From contig NC_081414.1 of assembly GCF_030272615.1 (NCBI RefSeq), forward strand, positions 780,554,119-780,618,118: a stretch of 64,000 nucleotides of DNA, read 5' to 3'. Under the pieces are notes generated by a model. That model made no database searches. It had not been told where the DNA came from and saw only the letters and a program-made list of their open reading frames with translations. This document shows positions 11,053 to 22,550 of this stretch, in pieces. A program made the position numbers and the translations under genes. This stretch comes from Cryptomeria japonica. Lineage: Eukaryota > Streptophyta > Pinopsida > Cupressales > Cupressaceae. Position 1 is the stretch's first letter. Every line of letters starts with the position of its first letter.

Positions 11053-12227
11053 GTTTACATGCAACAACCAATACGATACAAGATAAAAGGATATGAAAAC
11101 AAGGTATACAAGCTGAAAAGGCACTTTATGTGTCGAAGCAAGCACCAAGAGTATGATATATCAGAATAGATTCATACATGATGAATAATGGATTCAACAA
11201 AATCAACAACGAGCCTACACTGTAAAATAAGGACAACAAGCAAGGTCAGATTCTAATTGTTTGTTTATATGTTGATGATTTGATCTTTACATTAAGTTTA
11301 TCTATTGATGAGTTTAAAATAGAAATGAAAAAGAAACTTGAGATGTCATATTTGGGATTAAAGAGATACTTTCTTGGAATTGAAGTAATATGAAACGATA
11401 AAGGAATTTTCATTTGTCAAAGTAAATATGCATAGGATGTAGTAAATAGGTATTGAATGATAAACTATACTCCAACATCAACTCCTATAGCAACAGGGAC
11501 TAAACTCAATAGAGAAGATCAGGAGTCTAATTTTGATACAACTATATTTAGACAAATTGTTGGAAGTTTAATGTATCTCAATAAAACTAGATCGGATATT
11601 TTATATGGAGTTAGTTTAATATCTAGATTCATAGACTCACCTAAGATTTCACATTGGAAAGTTGGAAAAATCATATTGAGGTACATTGTAGGATCTCTGG
11701 ATTATTGGATATTGTATTCTACAATGGATGATTTTAAGTTGATTGGATATACAGATAGTAAATTTGCAAGGAGTATAGATGATCAAAAAAGCACATTTGG
11801 ATATGTGTTTCATGTTGGAACAAGAATCATGGCATGGACATCCAAGAAACAATCTATAGTGATAATTTCATCCTTGGAAGTAGAATATGTAGCCTGAACA
11901 ACAAAATCATGTCAAGCAGTGTAGATGTGAAGAGTATTAATAGATTTAATGCATGATCAAAAGGAGCCAACAACAGTATATTGTAAAAATAAGTCCACTA
12001 TTGTATTATCAAAAAATCATGTCTTTCATAAAAGGAGAAAACATATCAATATGAGATATCACTTTATTTGAGAATTAGTTAATGAAGGGGAATTCAATCT
12101 AGAACATTGTAAATCTAAGAATCAATTAGCAAGAATATTCACAAAGGCTTTAGGTGAAGAGAAATTTGAATATTTAAGAGAAAATTTAGGTATTATGAAT
12201 ATTTATGTAATTAATTGTAAAAATTAG
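11053..12227 (+). pseudogene. Ty1/copia RT and RNase H, right fragment
   Basis: Continues the RT interrupted at 2529: VYMQQP at the junction, then KVYKLK, a mutated KQAPR block, and the catalytic LYVDDLIFT (YVDD at 11268-11279). After the connection region (TPTSTPIATGTKL from 11464) comes RNase H with YTDSKFARSIDDQKST near 11750 and the closing SLEVEYVA at 11873-11896. The C-terminal part (KSTIVLSKNHVFHKRRKHI, then FTKALGEEKFEYL) runs to a TAG at 12225-12227. Stops at 11391, 11433, 11454, 11895 and elsewhere make it non-functional. The tract GAGGGGAG that follows is the polypurine tract in front of the LTR. Confidence 0.9.
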
Positions 12228-12234
12228 AGGGGAG

Positions 12235-12555
12235 TGTAAGAAATATCCGGTAATTTCTAGTAGCTTCCAACTCCAATGACCATATTAAATTCTCACACTC
12301 CACCGATTTTATTAAAAATCTCCATTTAGAAATGTCAATAAGTAAAGGGAAATTTTAGAGACTATTGTAATTAAGTAAAGGGAAAATATAGAGACTATTG
12401 TAAGCAAGTAAAAGGAAATTCTAGAAATTGTTGTATCTTTTTAAGACCTCTATAAAAGGAGGTCAATGTAATTGTTTCAGCAAGTAATAAAAATTTATAT
12501 ATTTTACTATGCAATAGCACTCTATTTTTGTTTCTCTTTCCTATGCCCATTGACA
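12235..12555 (+). repeat. Copia LTR (321 bp) of the split element
   Basis: Starts TGTAAGAAATATCCGG directly after the polypurine tract and ends CCATTGACA. It contains AGTAAAGGGAAA-type short repeats and a TATAAAAGG box near 12450, as expected for the copia promoter and polyadenylation region. It is the 3' LTR of the copia element by position, but it is followed by a primer-binding site, which belongs after a 5' LTR. No matching LTR was found elsewhere in the window. Confidence 0.8.
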
Positions 12556-12558
12556 TAG

Positions 12559-12570
12559 TGCTATCAGAGC
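12559..12570 (+). other. Primer-binding site following the copia 3' LTR
   Basis: TGCTATCAGAGC, one mismatch from the initiator tRNA site TGGTATCAGAGC, lies 3 nt after the LTR end. A 3' LTR should be followed by host DNA. The LTR is therefore shared with, or replaced by, the 5' LTR of a second, tandemly arranged copy whose interior is lost. The next 190 bp (to 12766) look like non-coding leader. Confidence 0.65.
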
Positions 12571-12766
12571 TTTGTAGTGTTTTTCATCTGTTCTTACTTA
12601 CATTCAACAATACTATGCTCTCCAATATATGAAAAAACTTAATAAAATTATTCATATAATGATTACATTCGAGTAAGAATGTGAAGAGACAAATATATTG
12701 GAGGGAAAATACAGTTATTGTTGGGCTTCAAATCTAACATTATGTTTTTTATTTGAATTTGAGATG

Positions 12767-13750
12767 TGAAGGGAAAACAAACCTCCTAGAAAAACCATCT
12801 GAGATTAGTATGCACATCCATCATCAATCACTAACACACACGACTATTGTATAAAGTGGAATCGGGCACAATTTAGTTCCCATATTAACCCTTAGAGGAA
12901 AGTGATTGCAATTTAAGATCTTTCTAGATCAAAATATAGTTTCAGTAGCATGCATACATTTAGATTCAATAACACAAAATCATAAAGAAAAAAAAACCTA
13001 CACTCCAAAACCAGAGAGCCATTGTACTATCTAACAACAAAATATAGTTACAATAAAATCTTTAGGCTCTAGGCCTTTACACATGGAAATTTACATCCTT
13101 CTCCATCTTGGAGAAAATATACTAGCATAACCCCTATAATAATGAACTCTTGTCTTCTCATAAATTAGCTAAACATTGACATATATATAGAGCTCAACAC
13201 AAAGAGGTAGGTGCCCATGGTTTCAAAAACCATCTTCAATACCTAAGAGGTAAATTGCGTCATAAACAATATCTTATGAATCCCATGACATTTTTCTCAT
13301 AGAAACTTACAAGGCAACAACAACTATCTCATCCATAATAATCATCTTGCCAAATACAATGCAAGTACAACAAAAATTATTATGACTAGGAATAGGTCCC
13401 TTCCTTACATCACAACACTTGTCAAAAGTGAACTCCACCATAAATGCCAATACCTAAAACACAACTCCAATACATAATAGAAGCTGAAAACCAAGACTCT
13501 TTAGTCAACATAGGAAATTACCAAATTAATTTCCACTCTAACGTAGCATCTTCCAAGTGGTGCCAACTTCCTAGAAAATAAGGAATATGCCATCTCATCA
13601 CCTACCATGTAGGATGCCACCTCACCAAGAGGTCCTATAAATAAAATTAAAACTTAGGAAGTTTATAACCTAAGCTAAATCAATTAAGAAATAATTAATT
13701 AAATAATTCAACATTTAGGACTCTAAGGTTGAGACACCTTAATCTAAACA
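12767..13750 (-). repeat. 3' LTR of element 2
   Basis: Starts TGAAGGG and ends AATCTAAACA. It aligns with 17467-18487, sharing AACCATCTGAGA, the block CCCATATTAACCCTTAGAGG, a GAATATGCCATCTCATCACC block and AATTAATTAAATAATTCAACA. It lacks about 40 bp present in the other copy near 17690-17740. Confidence 0.85.
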
Positions 13751-13762
13751 TTTTCCCACTTG
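13751..13762 (-). other. Polypurine tract of element 2
   Basis: The minus strand reads AAGTGGGAAAA immediately before the LTR start TGTTTAGATTAAGG, in keeping with minus-strand orientation. Confidence 0.6.
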
Positions 13763-16700
13763 TCAAAGACCTATCAAGAGTCTATAAAACCAATTTTTTA
13801 GGAGCCAAAATGATGAAACCACATCATCATTTCCATGGATGAAATCACATAGATCTTGAACCTTCTCTTGTGCTCCAATTAAGATATCTACAATAGCATC
13901 GATGATGTCAACCATCTTAGGCAACAATTCCTATCATTCTCTAATGTGCCACCTATGGAAGAAAGGAACAAGCCAAGGTCAATGTGCACCAGTCCAAAGA
14001 ACATAAGAATAAGATCCGAATAATATCAAAGGCTACAAGATACTACCAACATTACATTGTGCTCACAATCTATATAGAAGCATCATCAAATCAACTTCAA
14101 AGCATGTAACTAGAACACAACTACAAAGTAATCCTCCAGAAAACAAGATATAACATTAGCTAGAACAACAAGAAAAATTATTTCTCCCATCCAATTGATA
14201 AACCCACACAACTAAAAGTAGCATCGATAGAAAGTGCTAATAAATCAAATCACCCATACATCAAAGGTATACAACATCATAAAATTCATGCCACCAACAC
14301 AACAAACCCAAGAAACTACGACCTCATGCTCCATGTTCAAAATGAGTCAATAAAGACCAAACACATTCAGGAACTCTCACTCCATGGGTAATGTCAAATC
14401 TAACAAGATAAAAAAGGCATACTAAGTCTTCCAATCACAACACATAGAGAGTGTAACCAAGGACCACCAACAAAGATATGCACATCCTGCAAACAAAACC
14501 ACTTCAATAAATATCTCTCTCAACAAGTCTACATAGCTCTCACATGTTCTCCACATCTCATAAAAGAAAGAGATATAGAAACCTCCATTCCATCACCCAA
14601 GTGACAACATATGACTACACAATAGTGATCAATATAGCTCCACATAGAACCTCACATCCAATGCCAAGTGAATTCAAACATCGAGGAAGATCACTAAGAC
14701 CAAAGAGAGAAACTACAAACCATAAAAATGTAGCATGTCTATCTACAAACACCTCTGAATGCCAATTGTGCCAAGTATGATCTCCTTTACAACCCCAAGA
14801 GAAAATCCATAAAAAAATCTAAGACCATTTAACCTCAAGATATCAAACATAACGTATGCATCATGTATCTACATGGATTTAAGCCTTTCAAAGAAGATCA
14901 AACTATTCCATTTCCGATTTCAAGAAATCATCCCACTACCACCCCCTATGATCATTATAAAATCAAACACATTCCAAGGAGATATCCATGCTATCCATCT
15001 CTTGCAATTAATCCTCTAGAACTATCTAAGTACAACTCAAGATCCATGAATATTAAAGAAAAAGCATAAAGAAACTGAGAGAAACAATGGGCAATACTTC
15101 ACGAGTGATAAACCATCGAGTAGACAAAGAATGAAAAATGGGAATACTCCTCCAAGATTTCAAAGTTTTCATGATTCATCCAAGAATAATCTCATCATAG
15201 ATATTTGTTGAAATCATGTTCAAAAAACATGTAGACTCCTTGGAATTCAATCTGAAATCTTATTAGGAGTAAGAATCTCATCACATGTATCTCATTTCAA
15301 GAGAACTATAGCCTCACCTAAGTCTCCATGTATCCATGAGTACTAGAAAATAATCAATCCATACCAACTTTGAATGCATCTTTGCACTCTCATGAAGCTC
15401 TCCATCACATGACCAATGCACTCAATACAAAGAGAACTCACTAGACCACTATCAAAGCTTCAATCTGTAAAGTTAGGAACCTATCATGATACCATGATCT
15501 TACCATCCCCTCTTAGGAGATCACATGCTCTAAGTGAACATACCATGGTCTCAAGAGAAATTTGTCATGCCAAACTTTAATTCACAATCAAGTGTATACT
15601 ATGACATAACACCAACATACTCTAAACGAACATCACCTATTAAGAACCACCAACATCGTAAACCAAAGACTCTAAGAGTCCTCCATGGCTGCAAGATGTT
15701 ACACATCCTCAAATAGTGTACATGTAAAATATGAAATAACCCTTCTATAGAAACATGGTCTAAGAGTTCCTCCAAAACATCTGCATCACTAAAGAAGATC
15801 ATTCATCACCAAGTAATGAATACATTGTCTTTTTTAAAGCTCACACTGAACTATGATACCGAGCTCTTCAAGCACATGACACACCATCTTCCAAATCTAA
15901 ATCATCTAGGTCCACAAACATAGAAGTGTACTACTAATCACACCAAGTGAAACCAAGATATCCAAACCAAGGAAATGCAAGATGCTACAAGACCCCACAA
16001 TTGACTATCCAAGAACTCACTTATCAAGTATCCTCTTAACTAAAAGAAACAACACCAATGCACAAGTGACCACAAAAAAGGCTAGCTAACAAGCCTACAT
16101 AAACATTGAATCAAACCTCATGGATATAGATAGTCCACGTCCAAGTTCTACCACTACAAACATGTTGGTAAAGATAGACCACAATATTGCACAACTCGTA
16201 GATCCAATTATTGAAACATGGAAGCTCACTATCATATTAGTGAAATGCAAAATGAGATCTCAAAGAGAAAAATAATGTAGACAACATGAATCAAACACCA
16301 AATAAAACATAAATCCAATTTGCCAATCATGTCCACATCAAGCACCATAGTTTAGGAATCCACCAAGCGTCACCATAAAAATGCCGAGTGACTAATCACG
16401 TACCAGTATCCCCATTCAAAGAAAGCATATCACCTCCTTGAACCATGCATGAAGCATGCATGCAGAACTCCAACTATCTCATCTAGTAACACCACAAAAG
16501 AAAAAAGGTCTAGAAAATATATCCTCTATAGCTCCACAAAACCATAAATATTTCCTTGACCATGTAAAACCTACAAAACCACTGTGTTTGAGAACATCCA
16601 TGCACATTCATACCCACTTCACCTCTAGAAGACTCAAAGGTCTAAAAAAGAACTAAACAACTTAACTTAGAACAATGGACCATTGTAGATGAGCATCAAC

Positions 16701-17454
16701 ATATATTTTGAAGGAAAATCTATAAACCTATAAGATCCAAAGAACATGAATCCAAGCCATGCAAGTACAACCATCCATAAGGAAATAGAAAATCAAGAAC
16801 TCCGGGCTCATTTCTAGGCCAACTCAACAACAACCATTAAGAGATGCATCCAAGGGAGACAAAATATTTTAGAAACTTCCAGATCTTCAAATGATCAACT
16901 CCACAACCTTCATGCGTTTAGGGAAACAAAAGCAATGCCTTCCAATACTAGGAAAAACAATAACCCAACATAAGTACATCACTCAATAGTTGAAACAACC
17001 CAAGATTCTCCAAATTACCAAGGAGCCTTTTAAAGACACCCAATATAAAACATTATTGCATGCAACCACAAAATGTAAAAACCCATCCCATGCACTAGGA
17101 ATTATTCTGCTATCAGAACAAGAACTCCAGATCAACATTATTTCAACATGACCAACTCAATTTTATCTATCTTCACCGTCCTTCAAAATGTGTGATGTCT
17201 CCTAAGACTGAAACAAGTACAAAATTTCCACTCACCAAAGGATCAATCTTCAGTTGATTCCTTCAGATTTTCTTAAGCTTGCCATGCTAAGAAATCTTCA
17301 CAAAAGGAATACCCAGAACCCAAAACACTAATGATCTTTACATGCATTAACATACAAACACATGCAAACAACATGTGAGTTCATGCAACACAAATGCAAA
17401 TACATGTAACTCACATATTGCACATGCAAGCAACCTGCAAAACCTGGAATGGAA
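13763..17454 (-). other. Interior of element 2, no coding content recognised
   Basis: About 3.7 kb rich in A and C on the plus strand, with stop codons in all frames. The longest frames (60-78 codons at 14544, 14863, 15534, 16456) show none of the composition or motifs of gag, protease, integrase, RT or zinc knuckles on either strand. Read as minus strand it is pyrimidine- and G-rich, like long untranslated retroelement RNA. The whole internal sequence therefore appears non-coding, or is too decayed to recognise. Confidence 0.6.
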
Positions 17455-17465
17455 CTCTGATACCA
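17455..17465 (-). other. Primer-binding site of element 2
   Basis: The minus strand reads TGGTATCAGAG followed by TTCCATTCC, the initiator methionine tRNA complement, 1-3 nt inside the 5' LTR end. Confidence 0.85.
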
Positions 17466-17466
17466 A

Positions 17467-18487
17467 CTAAAGGTAAAATGGACATCCCAAAAAAGCCATC
17501 TGAGATCATTATGCACATCCAGCATCAATTGCTATCTCACATTGCTATGCCATAAAGCCGAATTAGGCACAATTTATTTCCCATATTAACCCTTAGAGGA
17601 AAGTGATTGCAATTTAATATCCTTCTAGATCAAATAACAGATTCAACAACACAAAATCATAAAACAAAAGACAAAGGTAGAAGAATAGAACACAAATTTA
17701 CTATGGGGAAAACCCTTTTGGGTAAAAAACCCCACACTCCAAAATCAGAGAGCCATTGTATTATTAAACAACAAAATACAATTACAATACAATCTTCAGG
17801 CTCTAGGCCTTTACACAGAGATTTACATCTTGCTCCATCCTAAAGAAAATTCGGCAGCATAACCCTTGTGAGAATGAACTCCTCTCCTCTCATAAATAAA
17901 ATAAAGCATGGACATGCATATAGAGCTCAACATAAAGATGTAGGTGCCCATGGTTTTGAAAATCATCTTCAACACCTAAGAGGTAAATTGTGCCATAAAC
18001 AATATCTTGCTAATAACATGGCATGTTGTTCATAACAACTTCCAAAGCAACAACACCTATCTCATCCATAATAGTCATCTTGCCAAATACAATGTAAGTG
18101 CACAACATAGAAATTATTATGACCAAGAATAGGCACCTTCCTTACCTCACATTACTTGTCAAAAGTAAACTTCATCATAAATGTCGATAGCTGAAATATA
18201 ACTCCAATACACAATAGAAGCTGAAAAACCAAGACTCTAGTCAATGTAGTAATTTACCAAATCAATTTCCACTCCTACATAGGATCTTCCAAGTGATGCC
18301 AACTTCCTTGAAAATAAGGAATATGCCATCTCATCACCTAACATGTAGGATACCACTCACCAAGAGATTCTACAAAGTGAATGACCATTTAGAAAATTTG
18401 TAACTTAAGATAAATCAATTAGAAAACAATTAATTAAATAATTCAACATGTTAAGCCTCTTAAGATTGAAAGACATTAATCCCAACA
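17467..18487 (-). repeat. 5' LTR of element 2
   Basis: 1021-bp copy of the 12767-13750 repeat, ending ATCCCAACA before the AGATG duplication. Its first two bases have decayed from TG to CT. It retains the segment GGGGAAAACCCTTTTGGGT (near 17705) that the other copy lost. Confidence 0.85.
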
Positions 18488-18492
18488 AGATG

Positions 18493-18670
18493 AACTCTCC
18501 TCCACCTAAGTCTAAATTTCTACGACCGAATATATTTCAAACAACATCCTACCAGAACTGTATACGTCCACATTGGGAGTGATAGGAAGCCCGGATATCC
18601 ACTCAGGACCCAAGCGACAACGAGTTCCTATTGTGGGCCTCGGAACGCGGCTGAAGTTTCTGCCAACCAG
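18493..18670 (-). pseudogene. S-domain receptor-like kinase: kinase fragment
   Basis: One minus-strand frame gives GTRCRLGPEWISGLPITPNV and then DVYSSGRMLFEI. This matches subdomains VIII-IX of plant S-domain/G-type lectin receptor kinases (canonical GT.GY.APEW.S....T..DVYSFG). After a one-base shift it continues as GRRNLDLGGGEF up to the insertion point of element 2. The Tyr and Ala of the activation segment and the Phe-Gly after DVYS are substituted. It lies just downstream of the lectin fragment of the same family, with everything between (rest of lectin, PAN, transmembrane and kinase N-lobe) missing. Confidence 0.8.
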
Positions 18671-18709
18671 CTTTGTCAACTAGACTCATTATGGACATCC
18701 AATATAACT

Positions 18710-18801
18710 AAACCGACCGACTGACCGTCCATTAATATTGCGCCCAAACCGACCGACTGACCGTCCATTAATATTGCGCCCAAACCGACCGACTGACCGT
18801 C
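18710..18801. repeat. 36-bp tandem repeat, 2.6 copies
   Basis: Two identical 36-bp units (18710-18745, 18746-18781) beginning AAACCGACCGACTGACCGTC are followed by the first 20 bases of a third (18782-18801). It is GC-richer than its surroundings and lies at the scar where the receptor-kinase gene lost its middle part. Confidence 0.9.
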
Positions 18802-18854
18802 ATTATCAGTCGACCAAACTGAGCGACCGTCACTCTCAAACAATCTGAAATGGC

Positions 18855-19115
18855 CGTTACTTGAAAAGTTAAGAACTCCGGGTATGCTTCTGACAAGAGT
18901 CTTTTGTTAGCTACCCAAACAATGGTCTTTCGAGAGATTCGTGCATACCAACTTAAAAATCCCAATGCGAACGTCCCATTCTTTGATATTATGGTCTGCT
19001 TTCCTAACAGAGAACCACCCAATAGAAACGTATCTCCAGCATCTGCTGTTAAAAAAATGCAAATATGCACTGCAATAATAATAGTAATTGCTAGGATCAA
19101 ATTCTTCATCTCCAT
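18855..19115 (-). pseudogene. S-domain (G-type lectin) receptor-like kinase: signal peptide and lectin start
   Basis: From the Met at 19115 the minus strand encodes MEMKN, a hydrophobic signal segment (LILAITIIIAVHICIFL), then the start of a bulb-type lectin domain. Readable parts are GDTFLLGGSLLGKQTIIS, KNGTFALGF, and WYARISRKTIVWVANKR. The dozen residues that normally sit between GFLS and WY (the SPNGS...IGIW part) are deleted. The reading then fades (LLSEAYPEFLTF) and ends in the tandem repeat. With the kinase piece at 18493-18670 it is a gene collapsed from about 2.4 kb to 0.6 kb. This family consists of plasma-membrane receptors for pathogen or self signals, but this copy cannot work. 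Confidence 0.85.
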
Positions 19116-19177
19116 TTCTATAACCAGAGCATTTGTATTTTTCTTAAAAGTACCGAAGGGGAACAAATTTATCTTGA

Positions 19178-19295
19178 CGAATTCAAAACTTTGACATTTT
19201 TGAGCTAATAATGTTAAAGTCGACGTCTCAAGAGAAAATGGAGTTCTAGAACCCAATTTCATCCTTCCGCAGCTCCTACAATGTATGGTATTCTT
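19178..19295 (-). repeat. 5' flank of the receptor-kinase pseudogene, duplicated near 49.45 kb
   Basis: The segment with GAATTCAAAAC, TTTTTGAGCTAATAAT, GAAAATGGA, AGAACCCA and ATCATCCTTCC (in this order) recurs with moderate divergence at 49445-49545 in the same orientation. Here it lies directly upstream of the signal-peptide codons, so it is probably promoter or leader DNA of that gene family. Confidence 0.6.
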
Positions 19296-19299
19296 TTTT

Positions 19300-20396
19300 A
19301 ATATCCTACGAGGGGTGAGCTACTAAGGGGGTAGTAGCTGCAATAGCTTGGGTTACGACCCACCCAAGGCAGCAGGGAAAGGAGGCATCAAGTCATTATT
19401 TGAATTAGTAGGGAATATAGTGAGATAGTGATGATCAACACCTTTTCACAACGTGGGGGAAAAATATAGACAAGACTCACATGACGAGGAAACCAAATGA
19501 CCCATAACAAAATAATGTTAGAAATAAATAGGGATCCAGTCTTAATCACCTTCAAACTTATCTCATCAGATAGAGCCTTCAAAAGATCCATCTCTATCAA
19601 TCAAGTTTTGAGCATATGGTGCATGGGTTCACTAATGTTAGAGTCCATAAGAGCGTGGAGTAGAAGGCGATGAGTAAATGGAACCAAAACCTTAAGGTTA
19701 TAGGTTTTAAGTTCAACCTAACTTCTAAGATCTAAGGGGGGAATATTTAAGTAGGGACTAGCGAGGATTATGTAATAAAGCCATTGGTTTAAAGTTTCTT
19801 TCAAACTACAAGGCATGAAAAAAACTAGGAATAGAAGAACACTTGTATTATTAGTCATTTTTTGGGTTTTTGAAAAATGAAGATTCATTCAGTAAGTGTA
19901 AGGATAGGTCAGAAATAGCCAAGACAACACATAAAATTTTAGGGACTCAAGAAGAAATAGGGACCATGGATTTGAGTCCCAATCGGGAGTAATCTCATTT
20001 TACCTATTTCTCACTTCTCCAAAATCAATAAAGAAAATAGGATCCATATTTCTTTACAAAGGAAAATTAAATATGTCAACAAGGAATCTAATTACAACAC
20101 TTTGTATGTAAGTATATGTTGAGGTTTCTTCCACAGAAATTCCTCATACTGTAAGAATTTTTTTTTCCTCAAGAAGTATAGATGGTGATATAGCCTTATC
20201 AACTAATATTTTTTTATTCATTTAGCCCTTATTACATGCCCCACTCCAAAAATAAGATGATAAAACTTAACCCTAAGATTATAAACTTCAACAATTATAT
20301 CCACTCAAATAGTTCCACAAATTCAACTGTTACCTTAACATTATGTAAAAATGAGTAAAAAGTTGTATCTTTTCTTTAAAAAATTTAAGATTTCTC
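19300..20396. other. Unassigned DNA
   Basis: About 1.1 kb with no long frame of convincing composition on either strand and no recognised element ends. The 70-codon minus frame at 19388-19600 has no family resemblance I can name. Confidence 0.5.
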
Positions 20397-20462
20397 ATTT
20401 TATATAATTTATTGTAACATCCCTTATCTTGAATGAAATTTTATCTTTATTTTATATAATTT

Positions 20463-22350
20463 ATTGGACCTACCTCGGTCTCCCTATGGGCATTGCACCT
20501 CCTGATCCCTTCTGGAGTTCTCTAGTGGACAAATTCCATTAAAAACTTGCAGGCTGGGAAGGAACCCTCTTAAGTCAAGCTAGCAAGCTCCAACTCCTTA
20601 AGGCAACTCTTCAAAGTATTATGATTTATTCTCTAAGTCTTTTCAGAATTCCAGTTAAGTATGCTAATGCAATCAAGAAAATTCAAAGAAGATTCCTATG
20701 GTCTAGGGTTGAGGATAAGCAAAGAATGTCTTTGGTGGCTTGGGACCAGGTCTGTAGGCCGAAAAGCAAAGGTGGTCTGGGCATCAGGAGGATTCGAACC
20801 CTAAATGAAGCTCTCCCGTCTAAACAAGTCTGGAGAATGTTTCTTTTAGACTCTGAATGGTGTAAAATTTGGTGAAGTACTCTCTTTTGTCCTCCTCTCT
20901 CTCCTCTTTTATCCATTCAGACCTTAGTATTAATGGATCCCACATATGGAATCATGCCTTTAAATGTAAAGAAGGTATAGCCAAAGGAGTGATCTAGAAA
21001 CTAGGAAATGGAAGGAAAATTAAATTCTGGGAGGATTCTTGGCTTTTTGATAAACCCTTGACTGATATCAATGAATGGGTCCCCCATGCCCCCTCTTGTA
21101 TTAGAACTTTTGGCTCCTTAGTTGCTGAGTACTGGGTTGGTAATGAATGGCAGAACATTGAAAGCATCCACCCTAGCCTTTCTAAGCTCAAGACCCATTT
21201 GTCTGTGGTATGGTTAAATAAAGAAGAAGACTCCCTGATTTGGAAACATGATCCTAAAGGTACTTTATCTATTTCCTCTATGTATTGTGTCCTTCGCCCC
21301 CCCCCTCTCTATCAACCCTTATTGGTCAAAAGCCTAGATTAAGGGCCTAACCACCAAAATCAATATTTTCTTCAGGACCATCCTCCAAAATAAGATTTTG
21401 ACCCTTAACAACCTCAAAGGTAGAGGCTTTGCCCTTCCTAATAGATGTGTGTTGTGCCTTCAAAAGGAAGAGTCTGTGGACCACCTTGCTCTCCACTGTT
21501 CCTTTTCAACCTCTGTTTGGGAAAGTTTTCTCAAGAGCTTTAGTATGGCTTGGGTGTTTCTGAATAACATCAGTGACCTGTTCTCCTTCTGGAATATTAA
21601 ATGGACTAACTCTTTTTTGAGATGTTTGTGGCAGATCTCTCTTCCTCACATCTTGTGGGGACTATGGAAAGAAAGAAATAACTGAATCTTCAGGGATGTC
21701 TCCCGTGATCAAGATATTGTGTTCCAGAAAATTCATTGGTTGATTCAAGAAAGTATAAGGATCATTGAGGGTCCTTGTTACTCGAACAACTCACTGGAAT
21801 CAAATATCTTGAGGGTATGGAATATGAAGATTACTGATGGTCCTAACAACCACAATAAAAGGCTTGAAGCTAAATGGCAAACCCCTCCTCAAGGTTGGTT
21901 CAAAGTTAATTTTGACAGTGCTGCCAAAGGTAACCTTGGTCCTTCAGGTTATGGAGCTATACTTAGAGATGACAGATGAATTTGCAAGGAAATGGTTGCT
22001 ATCCCTATTGGAACCCAAACCAACTACAAAGCTGAAGCTATGGCTGCTCTTCAAGGCATCCTCCTAGCTAAAAAGTGGAATTACCCCTATCTATGGATTG
22101 AAGGGGATTTAAATAATATTATAAAGTGTCTTAAGGAGACTTCAAAATTTTCATGGTCGATTCACAACATAATCACCTCTTCTATTGACCTTATTAGCAC
22201 CTTTAAAAAATGCCATGTATCACACATCTACCAGGAGGCCAACGGCTCTGCTGACTAGGCTACTAGTGCGGCGATTAAAAGTGAGGAAATTTCTAAGTGG
22301 ATGGGTGAATGCGGACTCCCCGAAGATGTCAAACAAATCATTAGTAATGA
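20463..22350 (+). pseudogene. LINE ORF2, C-terminal part: RT end, zf-RVT, RNase H
   Basis: Begins with the RT block YLGLPMG (near 20470) and continues with IPVKYANAIKKIQRRFLW, then CRPKSKGGLGIRRI, the usual post-RT segment of plant LINE ORF2. After frame changes near 20880-21060 and 21340 comes the zinc-binding region CVLCLQKEESVDHLALHC (21440-21500; CX2C...HX4C). The final domain is RNase H: GWFKVNFDSAAKGNLGPSGY (first Asp at about 21910), AEAMAAL (Glu), WIEGDLNN (Asp) and EANGSAD (Asp), so all four acidic positions are readable. Stops at 20872, 21683, 21977 and 22256 disable it. In life it would copy LINE RNA at the chromosomal target and remove RNA from the hybrid. Confidence 0.9.
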
Positions 22351-22550
22351 GTGATATAGAAGCACTCCAAAGATTCCTGATGGATAGGATGATTATGAAA
22401 AGTAATAATGTGAGTACTTTGAGTTATTATAATAATGAGAATATCACTCATTCTAACATCAATGCCATTAACTCTCACACTTTCTGGGTAACTATTATAG
22501 TTCTAAAAAGATCTCTGGTTTATCTACTCTGCAAGCTTCAAAATTTGGCC

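Larger units (their letters stand above)
12767..18487 (-). mobile_element. Complete non-coding LTR retrotransposon (element 2), minus strand
   Basis: LTRs of 984 and 1021 bp enclose about 3.7 kb, and AGATG lies directly outside both ends (12762-12766, 18488-18492), a perfect target duplication. A primer-binding site inside the right LTR and a purine-rich tract inside the left LTR set minus orientation. The interior has no frame with recognisable gag or pol content, which is the organisation of LARD-type non-autonomous elements. Its insertion point on the right is in kinase-coding sequence of a receptor-kinase pseudogene. Confidence 0.85.

Noticed and set aside
12600-12766. Continuation of the receptor-kinase gene left of element 2
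   Set aside because: One short peptide (LYFPSNIF) recalls the segment after kinase subdomain XI, but the rest does not follow the family.
14544-16656. Several 60-78 codon plus frames inside element 2
   Set aside because: No shared composition, motif or order; expected by chance in 3.7 kb of stop-poor A/C-rich DNA.
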